64,000 nt of DNA, from positions 18,393,853 to 18,457,852 of the forward strand of contig CM035808.1 of NCBI GenBank assembly GCA_020466095.1, read 5' to 3'. This stretch comes from Chlorops oryzae (lineage: Eukaryota > Arthropoda > Insecta > Diptera > Chloropidae). Below are positions 1 through 13,700 of the stretch, piece after piece. Numbering within the stretch: position 1 is the first letter of the stretch; every line of letters begins with the position of its first letter. A program made the translations under genes and the position numbers. The notes under the pieces are model-generated. The model was not told where the DNA came from and made no database searches. It was given only the letters and a program-made list of their open reading frames with translations.

Positions 1-2740
1 GTGAACAAATTAATCTAAAATTAATTAATAAAATTGAAAGCGAAAACTCTTCTCAGTCGCATGGAGTAGGCTCATCGAGCGTCAGATTCATCACACTTTC
101 GTTGGAATGAGTAGAACTTTCTTGGGCTCTTTTTAATTAAGAATTCAAATCAAGCCTGAACTCTTTTTAAGCGTGGAAAATTTTAATTTTTTTTTTATTA
201 AACTTTTTGAAAGCTTGTGTCCACTTTCTTTTGAGGGAATTCTTCATTCTCGAAAGAAACTGTTTTCGAAGACGCCACATTGCCTCTCAGTTCCCTTAAC
301 TTTCCATTAACTTTTCAAATCTATTAATCTCGAAACTAAAAACAATGAATTGCGCATTCGTGCAGCAACGCGAGCGAACGTGACTTTAAAAGCTCAAACC
401 TTCAATTGCTTGTAAATACTTTCTTTATAGATTCCCTCAATCGAATTCGTCTTCGAATTTCGGAATCGTGCATAACGATAAACTATAAACTTTATGAAAT
501 TGAATTTCTGTTTGACAAGCACTTGATCGGATCCGAAGATATTGTCTTGAGTTTTAATTTAGCTCTAATCTAAATCAATCGATTTCTTACAGAAAATCAC
601 TTAAATTACTGAGAAAATTCAAAAATTTATTAGACTAATATTACCATTGAATGCATTTTTTATGAGGATCTGAGGACCTTTGGTACAGTGCTTTCCAAAC
701 AGTTACGTAATGCTGCTAAGATGGAGGCTTTCATTTACTCTTACTAAGTCCCAGTGTAAACAGGGAGACAAAACGCGAGACACTGGAAGGAAACGCATGA
801 GAAAACGGAGAAGAAAGACATTCCATCACCGTCACTCTCATGTGTTTCCCTCCAGTGTCTCTCATAATCTAAACAGGAACAAAGCAATTGGGACAAAAAC
901 TTAGAAAAATTTATTTCAAAATATTGGAAAGAAAGAAATACAGTGCCCTCTCTCTTTGCGGACACTCCTCTTAAGCGAACATTTTTGAGAAATGCTCTAG
1001 TTTCTATGGTTTCTGGAAAAAAAAAACCGAAACAAGTTATTTTTGATGAAAAATAATACCTATAATATTATTATTTAAGCCTAAGTGCGAAAAAATTTTT
1101 TGCCGCTTTCTTGATGTATCATGCAGTAAAGGGTTAATAAAAAAAATTTATAGTGAAACAAAGTTATTCCAATCATTTAATATTTTGAGCAACAAAGGGT
1201 TAATAAAACTATTAAACACGAAAAAAAAATTTCACAATTATATAGATTATCATGCAGTAGAGGGTTAAGAACCTGAATGAAACAGTTGGAAAGCCACTAT
1301 AACTTGGCAATTGTTTTCAGCATCGATTTTTTGAATGGAAAAATTTATTTGCAATAAACGATATTTACACGTTCATGACCTGCTCACAGCGAATCTTTTT
1401 GAGTCTTAATGAATTTTCCATTATTACCTTTTTCGATAGCAAGAAAAAAAAATTTTGTTTACAATAACTCACAAGCCAACGCAAATCGCTGAACTAATTT
1501 CAATCTAATTTGTGAATATCGCTCCGTTTGGCCTACACTCGGCTGAATGGATACATTCAAACGCGTAAATATGTTTAAAAAACCGCTTCGCACAATTCAA
1601 TAATAGAAACAAAAACAACAAACACGGTCCAAATGTTGATCACGCGGCCAAGTCAGTAAATCAGTTGGCCACTTGAAATCCATGACTTCTCAATAAATCC
1701 ATTACTGCATCTTCTGCTTAGCACTTCGAGAGCATACATGGCATGTTAATAGGAAAGGGGAAATTTAGAATCACAAGAAAGAAAATTATATGGAAAATTC
1801 ATTTTCCAGGAGTTCATTAAGTGCTTTCCCACCATCTGCAGTAATCGTGCGTTCAAAGCTCTTTTAAAAGCAAATAAAATATTAAATATTTTTAAAAAAT
1901 GCCATGCTATCGATCGAACGATCGAATAGGGGGCAAAGTGAAATTTTTCGGTGATGGGAAAGATCGAACCCTCCAAATTCATAGAATTTTTAGAGGGAAT
2001 CTTTTCAATCGTCATTTTTATCTTAAAAATAAATCTGAGCAAAAGAATCCGTTACAAAAAATTGAAATAAACCAAATATTCTTCGATCAATTCCACGTTG
2101 TGTTACTTCGATCAAATTAAATTATGTACATCTCTCAATGTATCAAGACAATTCATGTCTACTGCAGTAGGTCAAGAAGTCTTTCCCTTCGCTGTGTGTA
2201 TTCGCAACAATATCGAAAGAGCTTTTAAATAATGCAAGATATGACTTGAGTTACTGGCTTATGGATTTTAATTGAGTCAGTCCAGAGGTTAATGAGTTTT
2301 TGAGAAATTTCTAATTGCATCTTTAAAAATAATAAAAATAAAAATCTACAGTAATTGAATTTTATTGCGGATGGCTTCGTTTCGCCTTCGATATGAGAGC
2401 TACCTGATGTCAGACGATGTTGATGTTGGTTATGCTTTTCAAAGGAATTGAGCTCTTCAAGCACCACCCACTGACAGCTGCGATTGTTATCTAGAAAACA
2501 TAACTCTTTGCTGGTTTCTCTTTTCAATTCGGACATTTGAATTTTCACAAAAGACAAAGAAGGGCGTCTAAAAATCGTGTGAAAAAAACACAACTTTCTC
2601 GACTCATATCTGTTCTCACTACTTAAGGTAACAAGTTACCCATTGTTGAGGAAATAATGCAATTTAATTTGTTCATCATATCGAAAGATCAAAATGTGAT
2701 AGTCTTCGATTTGTATGCTGAAGGGGAAGGATACAACTGA
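1..2740. other. Non-coding AT-rich region, no gene recognised
   Basis: No reading frame here looks like protein; the longest are short and low-complexity. Two fragments (about 1083-1140 and 1245-1268) share a core reading ATGCAGTA(A/G)AGGGTTAA, and a reverse-strand relative recurs at about 62545-62575 next to the long GA tract, so this is a dispersed repeat. A CAGTG-starting stretch at 941-985 shares the 15-base core GACACTCCTCTTAAG with 4138-4152. Confidence 0.6.
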
Positions 2741-3090
2741 CCCAGCCAACCAAAGGAGTCCGCACGGCGCTCCTAAAGACTCCTTTTCCAGAGCGTAAAT
2801 GCTCCTAAAACTGTCCGACAGGAGCTCTTAATGAGCGTTTTTTTTTTTTGGGAGAAAAGAGCACGGATCTTTCATGATTGCTAGAATGCTCCTTAAGTGT
2901 TTGTTTGGACCCCTTTCAGATATAAATTTTTTTAAAAATGGCACACCCTAAATGCTCCTAGGCGTTGTTTTCATGAGGCCTTGCTAAAAGCACTACTTCG
3001 AAGAGCTCCGTTAGGAGTCCTTTTACAATCATTTTCGGAGCATTCCGTATATGGTTGGATGCGGAGAGAATGGATTAAGGTGTAAAAAGT
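2741..3090. repeat. Dispersed inverted-repeat element rich in GGAGC/GCTCC motifs
   Basis: The block begins near CCCAGCCAACCAAAGGAG and ends near CCGTATATGGTTGGATG, giving weak inverted ends (CCAACCA / TGGTTGG). It repeats the words GCTCCTAA and GGAGC many times. A related element with ends CCCAGCAAGCAA / TTGCTTGCTGGG sits at 18350-18556. The element class and its exact borders are uncertain. Confidence 0.4.
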
Positions 3091-3600
3091 GGCTGTCAAC
3101 AGGGGTGTAGCGAGACATTTCGGCGCCCGGGGACCGATGGGGGTACAATGCAGGAAATTCCGCCACCTCCAACCGGCCTCAATACAAATACCTTGATAAA
3201 AATTAAATATAATTGGCGCCCGGGACGTCTGCCCACTTCACCTCCCCCCTCACAACACTACTGGCTATCAAACTGTGAGATATTTCATTGAAATAAGGTT
3301 AGGTTAGATTAGTTTGGTTGGTCAGTAAGACCGGGCATAGAAACTATGGACCCATAGCCATACCAGAGTTATCCGAAAACCGGAAATTCGTAGTTAGGTT
3401 TGGGTTTGAGGACGCAAGATCACCGAAACATGCCAGTCCTCTTCGCGAAGTTTAAGAGAGTAGACAGGTTGTATTCCGTCATACAATTTGAGACCACGAT
3501 CCATGGTTCTCCGAACAGTTGTAGTCTAAGACATTGAAATGGGACAATTACCTATTTATAATTCCGCTGCTTGAGTTTTTAAAGCTACGACCATTTACTT
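3091..3600. repeat. Probable transposon-derived sequence, not classified
   Basis: The stretch contains GGTTAGGTTAGATTAG-type wording and GC-richer text than its surroundings, as often seen in dispersed fly repeats. No intact reading frame and no terminal repeat pair could be matched. No gene is proposed. Confidence 0.3.
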
Positions 3601-3639
3601 GAGAGCCCGTTTACTTTTAATTTTCTTCATTGTTAGCCT

Positions 3640-3870
3640 ATGAAAAGGCTCTGGATAGCGTAGGGGATGCGTGCTATGCTCTTGATCCCAGGGTCCGAGG
3701 TTGATTCGCGCACAGGCTAAACGGAGTGTAATGTTCCAAGCCTAGCACTGGTTTTTCAAAATCGCATGTTAGGGGCACACTACATAAAAAGACATACCTC
3801 ACACAAAACAAGAAAACCTCCGTGTATCACAATCGCCGATTAACGCCTAAGTGGCAGCCACTTTAACCTA
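3640..3870 (+). repeat. tRNA-derived SINE-like element
   Basis: A Pol III type 2 promoter can be read. Box A is TAGCGTAGGGG at 3656-3666, matching the TRGYNNANNNG consensus. A degenerate box B, GGTCCGAGGTT, lies at 3692-3702, at the spacing expected in a tRNA gene. The fold needed for a real tRNA is not evident, and a ~150-base non-tRNA tail follows. A tRNA-derived SINE fits better than a tRNA gene. Confidence 0.5.
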
Positions 3871-4116
3871 CCTACCTAGTCTATGAAAACGAGGTCTGAA
3901 AACATGTATTCGCCCTTAAAACAAAAAATATTTTCTCAACATTTTATAGGTATTTGTACAAACTCGATAATTCGAAAAAAAAAACAAAAGCAATCATATA
4001 TCGAACGACGTTAAAATTATCTTTCCGATCGGTAACTTGCGAAATTCTCCACTAATTATTGAGAAAAAGCGAATGAATGCCCGTTACAGTGGAGACTCGC
4101 ATATATTTATGTGAAC

Positions 4117-4830
4117 ACAGTGTATTCTCTACTTGCAGACACTCCTCTTAAGAGGAAACCCCTCACAAACGGGCATTTTTTGGGAGTGTTCCTGATTCTC
4201 AAATGGATTCCTCTTAAGGGGACATCTCTGTTAAGGGGCACGTCATTATTACGTCAGCATAGAATTTAACCATTTTAGCCAACTCCTCCACCTTTTCATC
4301 AATCGTTCATCGATCTCAGAACCCCTCCCCTTGATTTGACATCATCTTTGAGCCCTTATTAATTTCACAGTAAATAGAAATTAATTTCTTTACAAAATAT
4401 AGTTTAATAGTGTTTTATTAAGATAGTATGACTGAGACTGTGATCATTGCGGAGTTGACCCACCTCACTCATCGTCAAGCGTCATCATTCGCGTAGACCC
4501 TCCACCCCTGTATGATGACGTAATATATGGACGACCTAAGCGGACAAATTTTTCGGTCTTGTAGGTATCCGCATAAGAGAGAGTATCCAATTTTATCCAA
4601 ACTCAGTCCAATTTTTGAGAATTTTCAGGATCTTAAAGCTTTTGCAATTACCTACAACACCTATCCGTGCCCTCGATGTAGAGTATTCACTGTAAATGAA
4701 TTTGATTCCCCTTCGTTTGATACAAAATTAATAATCCAAATCTTTTGTTCAAGGTGTTCATTGACTCAAGACCTTTCAGCTTTAGTGGAGTCAAAAGCAG
4801 ACAGTACTTGGCGTTAATGATCGATAAGAC
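4117..4830 (+). mobile_element. Possible decayed pogo/Tigger-like DNA transposon fragment
   Basis: The segment begins CAGTGTATTCTC and contains GACACTCCTCTTAAG, CCTCTTAAGGGGACA and, near 4533, GACCTAAGCGGACAA; the last recurs at 5044 as GACCTAAGCGGAGAC. CAGTG starts with CTTAAGCGGAC wording are seen in the inverted ends of pogo/Tigger relatives. The frame at 4527-4817 (96 codons) carries two CxxC pairs (PCPRC, CSRC) but matches no family I know and is probably not a gene. Borders and class are inference. Confidence 0.3.
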
Positions 4831-4839
4831 CTTGCAGAT

Positions 4840-6360
4840 CGAGTGATGATAGTAGAGCAGCAAATTATTATGCGAAAATTAATGAGAACAATGAAGCTTA
4901 AGCATTTTAAAAATGTCCAAAATTAAGAGATAAATTTGACAAATTAAAATACTTTAAACGATAAAATAAAAGCAAGTGGGCGCTCTTACGGATTGACTTG
5001 GCTATAAGATACAATAACGTACACAACAGATACAATATACAATGACCTAAGCGGAGACAACGAAATTCAGAACGTCACAAATAAATGAAAAACAAAACAA
5101 AAAACGAGTAGATATTTTAAGTAAGTAAGATCAACTCACCCATGAATTATCTCTGAACTGCGACATTTTTGCGCGGAGAAATTAAAAACGAACCGAAGCA
5201 CGGAGTCTCGAGTCTCAAGCAACTTGGATGAATTGTTGCATCCAATGACGAATATTCATAGATCTCAATTTAAGTTCAAATGTTTTTACTTGTGAATTTT
5301 TAATTTAATCAATTCATCGATCGATTCCTTTGCAAAGTAACATGAACGCGTGTCTTCGTGTTTATCATTCGTCTAAATGGACTTGAACATTGTAATTAGG
5401 CAACAGGTGTGCTCGCGCGCGCTCTCTCTACTAGTCGCTGCAAGTTCATTAAGGTGCGGTGTTTTGTTGTTGTGGCTTTTTTTTCTGTGCAATGATTAAA
5501 GTCAGTTGTCGAGCTGGAAAAGTAGAAAACTCCGTCCGAAGCTCACAAGCGATGCGCTAGATTCGCAAGCGAGATTCAACGTTATTCTGTTGCCTTCCGA
5601 TGAATCGTTGAGCCTTACTTACTGATGAGCACACTGTAATACACTCGACAGTACTTATGGATGTGTTTACACCACTTTGGTACAGAAAAGTATGCAGTCA
5701 GTCAAGTGTGAAGTACGTTGTTGATGGGATCCAACGGGCGATGGATGTATGAAAGCAAATAAAACTATTGTTTGCTGGCTCTTTGGCTTGCAGGTGAATT
5801 GCCAAACGAATATTACCCTGATTTTTGTTATTGTATTTTCTTTATTTTGTTTTTTGTTTCTTTTTTTACGTTTAATTTTGATTTTCTTTGTAATTGTGCA
5901 ATTAAAATGCAAAATTACAACATAAATTTGAAATAAAGAAAATTTTTCACATACAAAAAGGCCAACGGTTGTGCTGAACTACACTTTAAAGCCATAAGAA
6001 ATATGCCAGTTTCTAAATAATTTCACTGAATCACTCGGATGATTGTGCTTCATTGATGGTTTTTTCATACGTTGAACGCGGAAATTTATTTCGAAAATTA
6101 CTGAAACAGTTCACCATTCAAGCAAATCCATTGATTTTTTGCGACTTTTTTTGTTTCAAACTGTAGAAATTCAAATTTTCTTTCAATAATTTTAATTTTT
6201 GTTTTTCAAACGATCGTTTTTCACATACAGTTTTTCAATTAAATATTTTAAAAACCGTTAGGCACGTGCATTGGAATATTTAACTCGTATTTTTATGATT
6301 ATTTCTATTGTTTATTTATTATGTATATTTAATTATTAATTAGTTATTTAATCCGTTAAA
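4840..6360. other. Non-coding region, no gene recognised
   Basis: Simple AT-rich sequence with scattered poly-A/T runs and one short CGCGCGC island at about 5414. No frame resembles a known protein, and no inverted-repeat ends were found. Confidence 0.6.
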
Positions 6361-6365
6361 TATTC

Positions 6366-6660
6366 GAATTAACCGTCCTCACTCGAGCCAGATTCGTAAC
6401 TGCCGCTGGTGCTCTGAATTTTTCCCATACGAAATCGGCATGCAACTCTGATTCGGCTGAGGGGAAGTTCTCTCACGCACAAACACTATAGTTGCGGGGA
6501 GTAGAAGGCACCTACAAGCTGTCGCCGGCAGAGCAAATTCTCAAAACAACCTGCTGCCGGCAGAGAAATTCTCATACCAGCCTGATAGCGGCAGAGGAAT
6601 ATATTTGCCGCAGAAAAACTTGTTGAGCCCCGCTATAGCGGTTGGAGCGGAATTCGTACT
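6366..6660. repeat. Dispersed repeat, copy 1 (second copy at 28251)
   Basis: The block reads like 28251-28480: shared wording includes ACTCGAGCCAGA, CCCATACGAAATCG, GCATGCAACTCTGATT, GTTGCGGGGAGT and GCAGAGGAATATATTTGC in the same order and orientation. The GC content is well above the surroundings. Function and class are unknown; it is a recently dispersed repeat lying downstream (here) and upstream (second copy) of Vav. Confidence 0.65.
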
Positions 6661-7199
6661 TACTCTCATAGCTTGCTCTCTTTTGCACTGCTTGCCAGTG
6701 CTGTCGTCTTCGTATCTCAGAATGTAGCAAAATGTTTTTCAAATGGTAGTTTTTATAAAATAAACGGAGTATATTAAAATATAAGTAGCTTTTAAGCAAT
6801 AGCAGGAAAATAAAAACTATTTAGTTAGGGGTTTTGCTTTGAAATCCTCGAAAATTCGTAAATGAAGAAAGCGAAAAAATCAATGAATGTTATTTTGTAT
6901 GAAAAACTTTACACTCTCGCTTTTTCAATCTTTTCACTTTTAATGGAATGTCTTAGTTGTTTTTAATGAATGAAGAAACAAATTTGACAGTTGGCATGCC
7001 ATGAAAAATTGCGTGTCGAGTTGTCGGGTTAGAATGGCTCTTTACAGAATCCGTTTTTAAAATAACGATCTAATCAGCTGTCATATGTACTCACAGCCCC
7101 GGAAGTAGACGGTGCTGGCGTAAATTTCGATGCTTAAAAAATTGCGATATTGAAAATGAAATTTATTTCAAAAAAATTTTAATTTTAATTAAAAAATTT

Positions 7200-7460
7200 T
7201 TTTAAATATGCTTCGTAATATTGGCCCTTAGGGTCGAAATCTTTAACTCCGTTTAAGAGCTCCGAAAGATAATTTTTCGAAAACATTATTTTAATCTCCA
7301 TGCCTTTTTAACTCTCTCAATTATCTTTGCAATATTTGAATTTTTCAAAAATATTCATATAAAATTAATAAACCTGGTTTAAGCCCTCATGAAGACTATC
7401 ATTTGAAAGTTGAAACCTTCATAAAGTTTAAACTAGGTTGAAGACTATAAGCCTGAAAGA
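7200..7460 (+). repeat. Dispersed repeat, inverted relative at 23255-23490
   Basis: The words ATTCATATAAAATTAATAAAC, CTGAAGACT/ATGAAGACT and GTTGAAGACTATAAG occur here in the order in which their reverse complements occur at 23255-23490. The similarity is imperfect, so the copies are old. No coding potential. Confidence 0.5.
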
Positions 7461-8289
7461 AGAAAAAAGGTATATCTATATAATTTCCTTTTCATATTCA
7501 AAATGTTTCACAATATTTTCACATTCACAAGGATTTTATTAAACAGATATTGAATTTTTGACGATTGTTGGCAGAAAATAGTTATAGCTGAGCTTACATT
7601 CATTTGATATTCTCTTTCTTATAATCGAAACAAATTTATTTAGAAGCACACGCATTATTTTAAATAGTACAATCATTTTTAGTCTTTTTAAACATTTAAA
7701 CATTATATATTTATATACAAGGCATATTTTTTAAATAATCATTTTGTTACATAGAAAAACACAGGATATTGAAAAATTTGTTCTTAATACATTTTTTTTT
7801 TTTTTACTCATTCTAAGATTATGGCACGAAGAAGATTTTAAATATTCGCCTAAGAGATTTCAAGTTGTGACTTAAACAGAGGTGCCTAGTTAATTCATTA
7901 AAACGATCTAGTTAAATATTAATAATTTTAAGGAAGCACATTTATTAAATACTTAAATACATACAAGCAATACTTAAATGATGTGAACGTGTTGTGTAGG
8001 TGGCTAAAATGGATATAAAAATTTCAAGTGCTGGTGGGATTAATTTTGAAAATTTCCAGAAAAAACAACGAATTTTTATAACTTAGAAGCGAGTTAACAA
8101 AATTAATCCGGAATTGTTTGTATCAACAGAAATGCACAAGTCCCAAAAATGATCCGAACATTAAATTAAAACATATACTAACTAAAGATTTGGTCGCAGT
8201 TCGGCTATATATTCTAACAGAACCGAGAGGAGAACAATTATTATTTTTTAAATGCCAGCAGCCCCAACTCTCTAAATATGAAGCTTAAG

Positions 8290-8470
8290 AAGCTTCCCCA
8301 CTTGGCAAGTAAAGCGCTCTTATAAAGTATTTTACTTTCGCTTGCCAAGTGTGGTTGACCAAAAAGCATTTTCAGCAAGCAAAATTGTTCTTGATAGAAA
8401 GTTTTAGAGCAAGAAAACTTGCTTTTTCAGGAAGTAAAAGTGCTTTACTTGCCAAGTGGGAAAGCACCGT
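8290..8470. mobile_element. MITE with CTTGGCAAGTA ends, copy 1
   Basis: Ends are inverted: GCTTCCCCACTTGGCAAGTA on the left and TACTTGCCAAGTGGGAAAGC on the right. A second copy lies at 23070-23255, with shared interior text AAAAAGCATTTTCAGCAAG and AAATTGTTCTTGATAGAAA. It is about 180 bp with no open frame, so a non-autonomous DNA transposon. The superfamily is not determined. Confidence 0.75.
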
Positions 8471-8899
8471 TATCCTAAGCGTTGGATAACATTTTTGACA
8501 TTTTAACATCATCGCTTTCATAATGGAATCTATATTTATTCCTCGACATGCGCTCACATACACATCGATCCTTGACCTCAGGAATTTTTCGCCCGCGGTG
8601 AAAGTTAGCATTTTAGGCGTCAATAAAGAAAAACTTGCATAAACTCTGCTAAAAAATGTTCAAAATACATTATTTTTTAATATTCAGTTCTCCAGAGTGC
8701 TTAGAAAGGCAGAATTTTTTCAATTCCGCACAGAAAAACTACCCGGGAATACATACATACATATTTAGAATCGGGCTGTCAAACAAAAATCAAATTTTAC
8801 AGGAGAACATGTTTTGTAAGAATTTTTTGAATACAGTTGCATGCGGAAATTCGATTGAGAAGGTTGTCCGTGCCTTGTTCGCGTTGTGAACTGGCTCCA

Positions 8900-9170
8900 A
8901 TCACCAAGTGTAGCTCACATCAGAAGCCTGACGACGGTCATTTAAACGTTTTCTAACCTTAAATTTCAATTTCAATACAACAAAACTAATCCTGACTAAG
9001 GATCTGATCCTGTTTATCGCTAAGTCTAAACGTGTGTCAAGGAAGAATAGAAGTACTCAATTGGCACTCGTATTGGACAAGTTCAACAAAGCTAAATCGG
9101 TCTAACCTAACAAATTCGAAAATAATCCTGACGACGGTCATTTAAACGTTCGATCCTTTACATATTACTG
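8900..9170 (+). repeat. Direct repeat of about 24 bp around GACGACGGTCATTTAAACG
   Basis: CCTGACGACGGTCATTTAAA followed by CGTT occurs at about 8926 and again at about 9128, roughly 200 bases apart. This could be an internal repeat of a decayed element. Nothing else in this stretch is recognisable. Confidence 0.5.
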
Positions 9171-9199
9171 CAAAAGTTTTATCCTGGCATATGTAGACC

Positions 9200-10640
9200 T
9201 AAATGTGTCCCTGCCATTTCAATTATAACCCAAAAAAAAAAAAAAATTTTTTTTTTTTGAATAGAGTCAAGGTATTTCGGAGAAATTGTTTTTGCTGTAA
9301 AATCATATTTGAATTTTAAAGCTACGGAATTTTGTGAGATGATGCAAACAACCGGCGGTTAAGGCTGGACATATTGTGATTTAGCGAAAAAAGACTTCAA
9401 TACATAACTACTGATCGAAGCATAGGATAGAAAAATAAAGGAATTATTAAAGATCAATTATATATCTTTTAGAAAAAGCTTGATCAGATAAAGCTTCTCA
9501 TATTCTAGGTTTTTTTCCACAAAATTGGCGACCAGTCGCTGCAATTAATAAGTGAAACTCCTCTCATCGATTCTCTGAAACATTTTATCATAGGATGTTT
9601 TCCGTTTCCAGCCAAACTAAGTCCTTAGCTTAAGTAGTTATTGAAAGTAATACTTAAGGACTTTAGCAAAAGAAGTAACGAGACCTCGTTAGGAAGATAC
9701 AAATTTGTCGAGAAGTTGCTTCAATAGAATTAGTAACATATTTTAAAATCCTTTTGAAGTCATGCAACTCTTTTCGACCATGCTTCCATTAACCATAAAA
9801 AAAAAAGAAAACAAAAAAAAACATGATAACCCTATAAAATTGTATACATTGCACTTTATAACTTCTCTAAACGTGTTCAAAGTTTACATTTAATGTAAAT
9901 AACAGTGGCCGGTATCGTTCCATTACTTTTTGTTTAAGAAACCCATCTTTTTTTTTTTTTTTTTGTACACACATTTATCAACGACTTTCATTGCCAAAAA
10001 GAGCTTTCATTGTAAAACTATTTTGTAAAAAATATTCTTGCATAAAATTTGGTGTATATCTATACCTTTTCTTTATATTATGTTATTTGCTTTAAATTAA
10101 ATTTTTTTTTTTACGCATTCACTTGATTCCTTTAACTTTGATAATTTCATGCCATCGACTATCATATTATCGCTTAAAGTTTCTTCTTTCTATTAATTGT
10201 TCGTGGTCTTGCGAAAACCAACAGTCATTATTTCTTCTTGCTAAGTTAAAACGATCTTAAAGTACCTACTACGAACAATCATTAACTTCATTTACACACC
10301 GACAAAGCAAGCTTAAATTACACACTTACGTACATATAAATATTTGTTTATGGATATAGAACACGTATAAGAAACTTTTCAATCAAACTCTGCGCAGATG
10401 ATTTCGAAAGAGCTACCATTTAAAAGCGCTTGAAAAAGTGTGTCCGTAAGATGAGACTTATGATCTTAAACAGCAGCCGATTTTCCATCCCATTTCCAAT
10501 ATCGTTGCAGGGTCAGAGAGCGACAAAGTAGAGCTAATAGAGCTGCCTTTTCTTTTCTTTTGGTTTTTTTTTTTTTGTGTGTCATTTGTACTCAACAGCG
10601 GTATTAAATTCCACGCTGTGTAACTGCATGGTCTAATATT
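9200..10640. other. Non-coding region downstream of Vav
   Basis: AT-rich sequence with homopolymer runs. It would include any long Vav 3' UTR, but a polyadenylation signal lies only ~60 bases after the Vav stop. No other gene or matched repeat was identified. Confidence 0.55.
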
Positions 10641-10642
10641 GT

Positions 10643-10648
10643 TTTATT
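10643..10648 (-). terminator. Vav polyadenylation signal
   Basis: The minus strand reads AATAAA here, 60 bases past the Vav stop codon. That is the position expected for a short 3' UTR. Confidence 0.6.
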
Positions 10649-10707
10649 GACCCACGTTTCTTATTGTTTTTTGATTTTGGTGCAAAGTAAATCGTATGGT
10701 TGCAATA

Positions 10708-13700
10708 TCAGATCTCATCGTTCGCAGTTTGTTGCTCTTGAACATATTCCTTGGGGAAGTAGCCAACCTAAAAGATTAAAGTTGTTATTGATTGCCATTG
10801 AGCGATTGGATATTTGATAATTTTTTTGGGCACTGCATGAAAGTTTAAATATTAAAAACCTCAGGCTAACAACATTCATATGGTAACTGAAGACATCGAT
10901 GTGTTGTTCTCCTCTTTGTTTCGCTAATACATATGTTACCATATTATTTTAGACTCTGTTTCAAAAATGATTTTTTGTACTAAACTAAATAAAGTTGAAC
11001 GATAGTAACTCACAGGAGAAAGTTTCTCTGAAGATGGCTAGAAAAATTTAGCCGAAATATTGGAAAAATAAAGAGAAAAAAAACGAAAAAAGATAAAATT
11101 AGTAGTTTTTCTTTTTTCTTTTTTCCTGTCTAAGGGGCTATCTCCAGATCTCTCAGAAATAAAAAACTTCATATAAAAAAAAACGCTATATGACCATATG
11201 CGAAATTTTGAATACAGCTGAAACATTAATGCCGTGCCAGACCAATAAATGCCAGTTGAGTGTTTTACTAGTTTCCACAATGTGTCGATGTCATTTGCTT
11301 GTTTGGTTTGTGCCCGAAGAAGCTCGTCGCAACAAATTGTCAAAATTGCTGTAACCAAATTTAACTGATGTATTTCTAGTTTTGTATGTTTATCAATAAG
11401 AACTCGGAAGATTGTTTTTGGTGGAAAAAGGAGCTGGCTCAGAAAAAAAACACACCTTGTTCATAATATAGCTTTTTCAAGTAGGTTAACCCATATGCTC
11501 AATGTCTTTCGACGACAACACAGTAAAATTTTCCAAGAATATTTTTGATGGAATGCATATTACCTAATACCAGCTTAAAAGGATTTGAAAATTTTTAGAA
11601 AGGGTTAAAAGTCAATAAGTGGGTTTAACGGTAAAATTTCACAAAAAAATTGACATTGAATTTTATAAAACTCTTTCAAGAATTCTAAAAAAAATTTTAG
11701 TCTAATTTACCATATCTAGTATTGGTTGATACAAAATCGAAAATTTAATACACTGTAAAAAAAATTGTAGCCTCAGAAATGAAACAGTTAGATTTTACTA
11801 TTCCACATGTACTTCATTTGAAATTGGTTATTGGGCCCGAGCCATGACCTGAATTTTGACTGGATAAAAAATACTGGGATATTATTAACTTATAACGTCA
11901 TAAAAATCGGGTTATGATGGTTTTGTAAGTTTTATATAAAAGGTCATTTTAGATTTAACGATTATCGATTTTTAGTATCGACTTGATTCATTTTGTTACG
12001 TTACGAAATTGAGATTAGGCTTCGAATTAATCCATTTTAGTATTCATTATCGATTTACAGATTTTTCTTTTTCTAGACTCAAAAGGATTCGGAAAAAAAA
12101 TGGTCAAATGGTCATTTCAATAAAACCATTTGCAAACAGCGATTTTTCAAAATCAGCTAGGTTGGAAAGTCCTATCCTGTGCCCGAATGAACCTCGACAC
12201 CAATTAAAAGAATAGAAATTTAATTTTTTTTATATGAATTTTTCAGTCTTTTCATATCTGACAGAACTGGAGATAGTCCCTTATAACGGCCAAAGCCGCA
12301 AAAAAATTAATCACACTTTTTTCTTGTTCATTTCACAAATAAGAATTTTTGCTGGCTTTTCAGACTCACCGTATCACCGATTTTTCCGCGCCACCAACCC
12401 TTACTATCGCCATCTTTTCCGATAACAAGTACTTGGCATCCAGTTTTTAATTGCAATTGATTGCTTCCTTTCGGCTCGAAATCATAGACAGCAGTGGCAA
12501 CCACCTCTCGAAAAGGCCATTGCAATGACTGATTTAGCCTAGAGAAATTAAAAAAAAAAAATAAAATAATTGTTAATTTCAATTTCTTAACAATACACAA
12601 GAATAATAATTGCAATACCCTGCAAAATTCTCTCCCAAATCATTTCGCTCATAGTACGAAACTAGTTCCACGATCGTTTTAAAATGTCTGCGAGGTGAAA
12701 GGCAGTAGGCGACAGAGTCGCCATCCAATTCTTGGTTTATTTTCATATGCTTAATGACATTGTCTTCGGTTCTAAAATGAAAAGCCCAACTTGACGTGAA
12801 ATAATTAATCTACAGTTTCCATGTTAACTTACTTCAAACTGAGGGCATACATGGTTTCGTGGGGATTTGAAGCACCTTGTGGTCGTACACGTAAAAGATA
12901 TGTTCCCACACGTCGATTTGCAAGACGCGCTGCCGCTGTTTCACGGTCCATGCTGCCAACAAACCTAAAGAAACAAGATATAAAATATTGAAATATTTTC
13001 ATGGCAGCAAGCAATCGATTATCACATTATCGTACCAATTGAATTCGGATAGTTGACGATCGCACACCGGCGGTGGAAGAGTTATTGGATTCTGTTTACA
13101 CCGACCCGTCGAGGATATGCAACCTTTATGTACTGCAATCTCACAAACTTTACAGCGATAGCCCTGATCGGGAAGAAATTCAAATTAGAGGAAACATCAA
13201 TTAATGGATAATGGATTAGCAAGCAATCGTACTTGATGTATCCTCCCTTTAAGAAATTTCGAGCAATGTCTGCACGTGGTGGGTGTATCAAAAGTATGTA
13301 TTTCCATTTTGTGATCAGTGTTACGACAACCAGGCGGCTCGAGGTTCTCCCTGCAAATAATTATTAAGTGAGATTTAAGACGAAATCATTATACAGAGCC
13401 GAGCCCAATACACTTACATTGCTTCCATCAGGGAAGCACGCCACTTATCGCGCTCTGGTTCTGATTTTAAGTACAACGTGAACGCGGTCTTTCCACTCTT
13501 CTTGGCGAGTAGTAATTGCCATTTGAAACGTGTATCACGTATTTGAAGCGTACGCCGCGAGTGACTTTGTTCTACACGATAATCTGCCAAAGCGTGTGAC
13601 TCACGGAATGTGTATTGCATATCCCCGGTTTTTGTGTGCAACGGTTTTACCAGTATCAAAATTTTATCAAAAACGAATGCGTAACGAAGCTTGGTTTTTT